Positions 57,301 through 64,000 of a stretch of DNA of 64,000 nt are shown here, one piece after another. The DNA lies in the NCBI GenBank assembly GCA_028386065.3, contig JAKUCV010000405.1, positions 56,924 to 120,923 on the forward strand, given 5' to 3'. Source of the stretch: Turnera subulata (lineage: Eukaryota > Streptophyta > Magnoliopsida > Malpighiales > Passifloraceae). The notes under the pieces were generated by a model. The model did no database searches. It was not told where the DNA came from and saw only the letters and a program-made list of their open reading frames with translations. Position 1 is the stretch's first letter; every line of letters begins with the position of its first letter. A program made the translations under genes and the position numbers.

Positions 57301-59069
57301 TTGTCGAATAATTATAATGGTGTATGAATTTGACATCTGATCTTTTCCGACAAGGACTTTAAATTAATTGAATTTTTTTCCTAAGATGTGAAGCTCCTTC
57401 TATATATTTAGTCATATCATTTGCCTTTTCTGGTGAAACTAAGGTTACAACTTACAAGATCAAATACTACCACTTACCTTTACCAAAAAAGTAACTCGAT
57501 GGGATTGCAATTGGCTGATTGGCTCTCCAGTACTGTAGGGCACTAGGTAGGGCGTAGCTATAGGTTATCATTCATGTGTGTGTTAACCATTAGTGCCAAA
57601 CCTAGCTAGTGTTTAGCATCTGCTGCCAAAGTTGGTCATATGGGGCCATGTAAACTTATCTTGTATGTGTTTCAAAAGACTTATCTTGTGAAGGAGATAA
57701 GTTGATTAGATTTTGATGGGAAATATAGTCTGCGACATGCAGTGTTGCTTGCCAACACCATTACTTTTAATAAATCCCAATAATGTCATATTCTCTATTC
57801 TTTCCCCTTTTTTGGCCCCTTTATTTACTTCTTTTACTACTGAGTTTGATTTGTTGACACAACCCATGATCCCTGGTGCACTGTGGCTCTATAAAACTCT
57901 GACAAACGACGTAACTAAACGCTACCACTCTGTCTCCCAGACGTGGGCTACGTACTGGACCCTTTAATTTTTTTTTTCTTCTTCCTTCCTTCGATCTTTC
58001 TTGGTTGGGTCAAATCTCCCTCCTTGTGGATGACTAGACTACTTAGTCAAAAAGGTTCGTCTGGTGGGCCCAATCAACTTAGTTTTACAAGTGGCGTTTT
58101 AAGGAGCCGCCTAAGCTTGTTGCTCGTTGCCTTTAATTTAATTAATTTGCTTCCTTAATCCTACTTAAGAGTTAAGAACCCACTCCATTAATCAACTTAT
58201 GAAAACTTTAGTTGGTTCATTGAGCATCTCGGTTGCAGAAAATTATAGATGTCAACAGAATCTCTAAACATTCATGGCTCTATATGTGTGTAGACAATTC
58301 AAAAAATTTTGATTTCGGTTGTGCGATTTATTTTGTGGGCAGAGGATGGTGCAGTATCGTCCGAGGAAGAGGAGAGTGGTGGGGAGTTAGAGGGGCACGA
58401 AGCTCAGCCAAGTAGTGAAGACCGAGCTCTTAAAAATAGACTCTTGCGCAAGTTTGGGAGTCATATTGGTACACTGAAGCTAGAATTTTCCAAGAAGAAA
58501 AAGAAAGGGAAGCTACCAAAGGAAGCAAGACAGACGCTACTTGAATGGTGGAACCTTCACTATAAATGGCCATACCCAACTGTATGTTTCTCATCTCTTC
58601 TTCCTTAATTTGCATGTTTTTTTTTTTTTGAATGATCCGTGCTTTCAATGAATGGTGTTTATATAAAAGTTATGTCATTAATGATCAACCACATCCACGT
58701 TGATTTATGTTAAAAAGAACTTTGATGGTATAAGGCTCTTATTAAATATATTGATCTTGTAATGCTGCTGATTATTTTGCATGCAGGCAGTTGGTTGGTT
58801 GCATCCTTTCTTTGCTGGGATATATTAATTTCTTTTGCATGTTATATGTTGAAAATGGTCACAAGTTTTCAGGATGATAATTATGTATAATCTTTGTACA
58901 TCATATCCAGGAAGCAGATAAGATAGCACTGGCAGAATCAACGGGGTTAGATCAGAAACAAATTAATAACTGGTTTATAAATCAAAGAAAGCGCCACTGG
59001 AAACCGTCTGAGAACATGCAATTCGCTGTTGTGGATAATCTTTCCGGGCAATTCTTTACAGATGACTGA
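51345..59069 (+). CDS. KNAT6: Class I KNOX homeodomain transcription factor (KNAT2/KNAT6 type)
   Basis: Five exons: 51345-51656, 52369-52488, 52626-52749, 58343-58581 and 58911-59069. All introns are GT-AG and join in frame to 317 residues. Domains: KNOX1 (about 81-120, [21 protein letters not shown]), KNOX2 (about 135-185, [20 protein letters not shown]), an acidic linker, ELK (214-235) and a TALE homeodomain (about 236-298). The homeodomain has the three-residue loop extension PYP and the recognition helix [10 protein letters not shown]. Class I KNOX proteins act in the nucleus as heterodimers with BELL proteins to keep meristem cells undetermined. The N-terminus ([22 protein letters not shown]) and the short C-terminus place it nearest KNAT2/KNAT6 rather than STM or KNAT1 (inference; the symbol is by similarity). 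Intron 3 is 5593 bp long; large third introns with regulatory content are usual in class I KNOX genes. No disabling change. Confidence 0.94.
55293..55307 (+). mobile_element. Micro-insertion with A-tract and 17-bp TSD in KNOX intron 3
   Basis: ACTGTCC + A-tract between two perfect copies of TGTTAGTAGTACAGTTT (55276-55292 and 55308-55324). Confidence 0.65.
56281..56314 (+). other. G-run tract, potential G-quadruplex
   Basis: At least four runs of four to five G separated by single T (GGGGTGGGGGTGGGGGTGGGG), on the transcribed-sense strand of KNOX intron 3, inside a wider G-rich stretch (about 56230-56380). It meets the usual four-G-run motif. Confidence 0.7.
57123..57134 (+). mobile_element. 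Micro-insertion with A-tract and 15-bp TSD in KNOX intron 3
   Basis: TTTGAC + A-tract between two perfect copies of AGTAATATATATGTC (57108-57122 and 57135-57149). The last bases before the A-tract match the end of the LINE at 24636-24650 (GTTGAC + A). Confidence 0.65.
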
Positions 59070-60794
59070 GGTTTATAATTAGGGTACATTTGGCTGATGG
59101 ATTTATCTCCTAATATATTCAACTGGGTTGGTTGTTCATGTATATTATTCTGCAAGCGAAAACATTGCTGGCATTCAAAGGCATATATATTTTCACGATA
59201 AAGGGGAGTTGATTTTGTTATATCCTGTATATGCCCGATTGATCAACATTGATATTGAAATGCTTACATAGTTCAGATGAATAAGCTACTAATTAATGTG
59301 CTTACATAGCGCTACTCTTTCTTTCTATTTTTTGATATGTTTGTAATCATCATATTGATGCTTGACTCCAAACTGTTAGTGGGTTTGAGAACAAAAGTGA
59401 ACAAAGATTACCGCGGCATTATTGCTGGTGTATTTGATTAAAAAGAATGCCGAATTTGTTAACAATTGTTTGATGAAGCATAAAATTCTTCTTCACATAC
59501 AACTAAATTTGAGACTCTGAAAAAAATAATATATAAATTTCTTTTTACTGGAAGTTCCATTTATACTTACTATTGTTATTTTATTATTCTATTCTCTTAT
59601 TTTGGGTTGCCATTGGTTTGTTAAATGGATGCCTATACTCAGGAAAAAAATGTGTTTCTTTTCTTGTTCTTGTTGTATTTGTAATAAAAGTTATTATTTT
59701 GGATGATCAACAAATGAATGGAAGATAAATAAATACATAGTTAACTCAACAAGCTACAAGCTATCAGTGGAAAGTAAATTTCATAGTTTTATGATCTTCG
59801 GAGTGCTTATTTTTAAATGCTCAAATCATTATATTTTTTATTGAGAATTTAAATTAAGAAAAAAAATCATCTAATTACATTCTTGTTGAAAACATATTAA
59901 ATTGTTATTGTTATTTGTGAAATATTTCAATAACTTTAAATTTAGTATCAAAAAAACTTTAAATTTATTTTCATAAATTTCTTACTAATCAAATTTGGTA
60001 TAATTTTGTTTTGGCCGAGATTAAATGATTTTAAGCATGTACACTACATTACATTAAGACTAAATTATCATCATTCAAAAAAAACATAAAAGTGACAAGA
60101 GTCATTGAATAAAGGACGAAAATGAGATAATCTCATTTATTACATCTTAAATATCACAACATTGCACTCCTTTTGGAATAAATCTAATTTGCTTAAAGGC
60201 CAAAACTAAAGGAATGGAGGGAGCTATTAACTACTTGTAGGCCTTAATTTCTAGTAATTGACTAAATTTGAAACTTCATAATGTGATGTGACACTTGGGT
60301 CGATGAAGGTGGGAAGCGTACGCTAGTGCTGGGTTGAGCATAGACAAGGAGCATCTTCTGACAGGCTTCTAGATAAGGGAGGAGAACATGAATGAACTAA
60401 ATCCACACTCCTAAATAGGAGAGGTCCTAAAATTGTATAGAGATAAGGCTACAAGGTTGGGCAATTTTGTTATTATATAGACATGAGACTGTATAATTAA
60501 AAATAACTCAAATAAAGTAATTTCGAGAGGTTGTACAAGTATAGCACTGTACAATTGAGAACAACTTAAAGGTTTGATGAGTACTAACTATATCAACAAG
60601 GTTTATCTACCTTTTCGGTGCTCATTCGATAAAAATGTCGAAGTTATAAACGTGTGACCTCCTGAGAAGTTTTCTCTGAAAACTCGTGAGTTAACACAAA
60701 GCATGTTAAAATGTCTCGTGTTGATTCGTAGTGACAGTTGTCAATCCAAGGACTTATATAAAAACAAGATAATCCTTTTGTATACTATGTAACC
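59070..60794. other. KNOX 3' flank and AT-rich spacer
   Basis: 3' untranslated region of the KNOX gene followed by spacer; no further gene recognised. A micro-insertion with a 13-bp TSD lies at 59945-59954. Confidence 0.4.
59945..59954 (+). mobile_element. Micro-insertion with A-tract and 13-bp TSD
   Basis: GTATC + A-tract between two perfect copies of AACTTTAAATTTA (59932-59944 and 59955-59967). The AT-rich flanks make chance duplication somewhat more likely here than for the others. Confidence 0.5.
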
Positions 60795-60899
60795 ATGTAT
60801 GAAGCTATTACCTTGAAGGATATTGAATTTATCACAAAATTCCCTTTGATCTTGTGTTCAACAGTTATCATCCAGTTTCTCCCATGCTTTACAATTTCC

Positions 60900-61464
60900 C
60901 ATGCTACATATCCAGACCAAGGCATGAGACACCGGGTTGGATATAGGATATGCACAGGATTAACGTTGCAAGGACTACAACAAGGGGAGACTCGGTTAGT
61001 TATTTTGGTGTGTTGTATTGGGACAGTCTAGGCCAATGGACTGCAGGCTTTATCTCCAGTTTAGTGCAGTACTGTATTCCCTCCATGGCCAACTTGATGC
61101 TGATTCTTCATGGTCTACAGTTTGGCTGAGAGTATTAATTGCAATGCTTTTGTTCTGGAGACCAATTCCCAAGTGGTATGATGATTTTGATGAAGTGGTG
61201 GCTGAGATTTGAACTCTTTACATTACACACAGTGTCTTTGGATTTTGTTAATTTAGAAGCTACCAGAAATGCCATACCTCTACCTGATTTTGCGCCCGCT
61301 TTTTGTACAGGGCGATTAATTCTTTTGTCACCCCAATTATATAACTAGTAACATCCACTCGGAAGAAGAAGATAGGGGTGTTCCGGGTTAGATTTTACAC
61401 CCCACCTTTTGTATTTTGCCGATATATACACATCACTCTTCCCTGGTTTCGAAAAAAAAAAAAA
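60900..61464 (+). mobile_element. Decayed LINE 3' end (RNase H remnant + poly-A)
   Basis: Around 61005-61130 a frame reads WDSLGQWTAGFISSLVQ...LMLILHGLQFG, the usual RNase H stretch of plant LINEs, with stops. The 3' end ..CCCTGGTTTCGA + A-tract (61452-61464) closely resembles the end of the LINE at 19970-19991 (TTCCTGGTTTCGACC + A). The 5' boundary and target duplication are not found. Confidence 0.6.
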
Positions 61465-61628
61465 AAGAAAGAATGGGTAGAGGTATATATTGGGCCTGAT
61501 AGGCTTTCTGTTACTGGACTAATCCCCTGAACAGGACCCGAAGTTTTAAAAAGTCACATTAAAAGCTTACAAATAGGCCCGTAACTTACAGATAGGAATA
61601 GGATAGCACCCACAGCGGAGAGGCTGAC

Positions 61629-63660
61629 ATGGCTTCTTCTTCTCGTCTTCTTCAGCTCAATTTTGGTTTTCCCTCCCGTCCCCGACCTTCCATTCCCCGC
61701 CACAAATACCTTCCGGTTCGATGCTCTACGGACCGCCAGGCCCTCTTCAACCGCATCGCTCCTGTCTACGACGATGTACGTAACGTACTACCCCGTCTTA
61801 GGCCCTTTGTACTTGTTCTTTTTTCTATTCTATTTCTCTAATTCTAGTCCTATTTCTCACAGTTAAATGATTTGTTGAGCTTGGGTCAGCACCGGATATG
61901 GAAACGCATGGCTGTTTCCTGGTCCGGGTACTTCCTTCCTTCAATCATCTCTTCTTCATTTTGTTTCTTCTTTTAATTAGGCTTTGCATTACTTACTGTT
62001 CTGTTTTTACTTAAGCCTTCTTTTTTCATTTATTTTCTTGTTTAAGAACAGATCCAAAATGGGAGACTGTGTATTGGATTTGTGTTGTGGAAGTGGGGAT
62101 TTAACTTTTCTCTTGTCTGAGAAAGTTGGCATCAACGGCAAGGTTCGTGGGCATCAATCAGACTTTTGACTTGCTACTCTTGTATATTCTAAATAACGCT
62201 TACTAATTACAGTGATTAAAAAGCTTTCTTCTGGGGGCACAATCTGCAGGTGACAGGTCTTGATTTCTCGAAAGACCAGCTCTTGATTGCTTCCTCTAAG
62301 CAACGCTCGCTTTCCAAGCCTTGCTACAATAACATAGAGTGAGCATTGGTATATACTATATACCAAGTAGGAATATATCTATATATGTATTCTGTTCGAC
62401 AATGTTGGCCTTGGCTATCCCTTTTTCATTGTATTACAGTTTCCGCTAGATGGCCTTAATTTTTTTTTTTTTTTGGGTTAATTTCTTGCGTTCGTTCATC
62501 AAAGATGGGTTGAGGGCGACGCTACTGATTTGCCCTTTGGTGACCGTGTCTTTGATGCTGTCACAATGGGTTATGGGCTAAGAAATGTGGTCGACAGACG
62601 CATGGCCATGCAGGAGATGTTTCGGGTTCTCAAACCAGGTCCTTTTTTTAACTTTGTCACCTCCTGACGGGAAAAAAAAAAAGACAAGAAAGAATATGGC
62701 TTGATTAGAGTTCTATCTTTTGATTTAATTTACAGGTGGAAGAGTGTCTGTTCTCGATTTTAATAAGAGCAATCAACCACTTGTGTCGTCATTCCAGGTA
62801 TTGAGTCTTCCTGATAAACCAAGGTTCTTCCTTTTGGCAGTCAAATTATGCACTCATCTCATGTTCTCTTCAGTGCAATATATAATTTCTTGGGAGGAAA
62901 ACTTCATTTTTCATGTTTGTGCCTGTAATAGTTTGTGGTTACAGTATATATATATATAGTAGTATTGAGGTGGAGGAGTTGACTAGGAGAGGCACAGTGT
63001 TTAGATCAATTTTATCCCCCAGATGACAAAAACAAATATTTTCCACAGGATTGGATGATCGACAGTGTTGTTGTTCCTGTGGCGACTGCATATGGCCTTG
63101 CAAAGGAGTACGAGTATTTGAAGAGTTCAATTAGAGGATTTTTAACAGGTGTGTTCTCACCCTGTAATTCTTTGTGCTTCTTTGCCCATCTCTATGATTT
63201 TGAGATGCATATAACTACAGCATGAAAGAGTGCAATCCTCCAAAAGATGACCATTTGACATGTTTTTTATTTCTCTGCGTCAGGAGGTTAAAAGTATTTG
63301 CAGGTTAATTTGGTGGATAGTTCTTAGGCTTCCTCTATTGGTTTCTGTCATGGGTTATTATAGTTGTTAATGGTCCTTTTTTTAGTTATTGTACATGTTC
63401 TTATCGATTCATAATGGTTCTTAACGAAAGGTTGCAAAATCTAGTAGTTGGGAAACCTAATGGGATCAAAAGGGACCCAACTAATTTTCTTAAGGGGGCA
63501 TGTAAACCCAAAAATTTGGTCATCTGATTGGTTGAAAGTGGTGTTTCTTCTTGATACAGGAAAGGAGTTGGAGGAAATTGCTTTGGAAGCAGGATTTTGT
63601 ACTGCCAGACACTATGAAATTAGTGGAGGCCTAATGGGAACCTTAGTTGCCGCTCGTTAG
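61629..63660 (+). CDS. MENG: 2-phytyl-1,4-naphthoquinone methyltransferase, plastid (UbiE/COQ5 family)
   Basis: Eight exons: 61629-61775, 61863-61927, 62052-62142, 62250-62338, 62505-62638, 62736-62797, 63049-63148 and 63560-63660. All introns are GT-AG and the join is in frame, giving 262 residues. The enzyme methylates demethylphylloquinone with S-adenosylmethionine in the last step of phylloquinone (vitamin K1) synthesis. Seen here: an N-terminal Ser/Arg/Pro-rich stretch (1 to about 31) suited to a plastid transit peptide, [26 protein letters not shown] (UbiE start block), SAM-binding motif LDLCCGSGD (79-87), [22 protein letters not shown], the FRVLKPGGR block (about 169-178), and the C-terminal [21 protein letters not shown]. 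The C-terminus and length suit MENG rather than the mitochondrial COQ5. No defect seen. Confidence 0.95.
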
Positions 63661-64000
63661 ATGGGATCAATGCTTACATTTGAGTGCCGTCTTTCAGAGT
63701 TTTATCTGCAGAGAAGGACCTCTGATTTGGGTTGTACAACTTCATGCTCACAATGTTTCATTGCAAAGAACTTCCATAATGTAGTGTGAGGGAGGGTTTT
63801 GCAAGCATTAATATGCAGAAAACCGTCTTGTTCCTTTGTCCTTTGCCTCAGGATCCTACCTCTGTTAATCTGTCTTTCTAGGAGCTTAATTTTCTCAAAT
63901 GCCTTTCCGTTGCACCTTTTATTTAGTTCCAAAGTTTAGGGTATTAAGTGGAGCTGCATTAGCCTAAACAAGAAAAGATTAAACTTTTTAGACTCAGAAA
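63661..64000 (+). other. MENG 3' untranslated region and flank
   Basis: Non-coding after the stop at 63658-63660. No other gene or repeat recognised before the window ends. Confidence 0.5.

Larger units (their letters stand above)
52750..58342 (+). other. Large third intron of the KNOX gene
   Basis: 5593 bp between the KNOX2-encoding exon and the ELK-encoding exon, donor CTG|GTCAGC and acceptor GGGCAG|AGG. It contains a G-run tract at 56281-56314, two micro-insertions with perfect TSDs (55293-55307, 57123-57134), one eroded one (about 53808-53822) and no nested gene that I can see. Confidence 0.85.

Noticed and set aside
57655..57690. Possible further micro-insertion (ACTTATCTTGT repeated around ATGTGTTTCAAAAG)
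   Set aside because: The duplication is only 11 bp and the A-tract only four, so it is too weak to list with the others.

Overview
The window is nuclear DNA of a flowering plant, most likely a eudicot. It has long AT-rich spacers, spliced genes with GT-AG introns, a cytosolic-type tRNA, and dense nested plant retrotransposons and DNA transposons. I cannot name the species.

Four host protein genes are supported. (1) A trichome birefringence-like (TBL) polysaccharide O-acetyltransferase, + strand, 3129-6389, five coding exons. (2) A single-exon LEA2/NDR1-HIN1-like membrane protein, - strand, 28156-28839. (3) A class I KNOX homeobox gene of the KNAT2/KNAT6 type, + strand, 51345-59069, five exons with a 5.6-kb third intron. 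(4) A plastid phylloquinone methyltransferase (MENG, UbiE/COQ5 family), + strand, 61629-63660, eight exons, complete to the stop. One tRNA-Asn(GTT) lies at 20507-20580. The genes have unrelated roles (wall acetylation, membrane/stress, meristem identity, vitamin K1 synthesis) and do not form a cluster.

Most of the rest is mobile DNA. 1-2392 is the decayed 3' part of a Ty1/copia element with its 3' LTR. 7090-16494 is a Mutator-type element with a perfect 9-bp target duplication. A very young Tekay/Del-like Ty3/gypsy element (7546-15103, TSD ATTAA) sits inside it; its LTRs differ at only two of 1508 compared sites, but gag and almost half of the 5' LTR are missing. 19592-19991 is a short 5'-truncated LINE. 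20958-25010 is a minus-strand LINE interrupted by a plus-strand, ORF1-only LINE. 30136-36311 is a 6.2-kb inverted LINE insertion with the signature of twin priming. 40535-41266 is a non-autonomous hAT element. 41601-44705 is a minus-strand LINE split by a solo gypsy LTR. 44865-46505 holds two fold-back elements, 48165-48781 two nested LINE 3' ends, and 60900-61464 a decayed LINE tail.

Three signals stand out. First, several 10-17 bp insertions consist only of a few bases plus an A-tract flanked by perfect 13-17 bp duplications. They look like almost completely truncated LINE insertions, and two lie in the KNOX third intron. Second, the gypsy LTR contains a hairpin minisatellite with paired (compensatory) changes, and the related solo LTR carries a different hairpin array at the equivalent place. 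Third, the twin-primed LINE has two arms that overlap by almost 1.8 kb, giving a long perfect-polarity inverted repeat.
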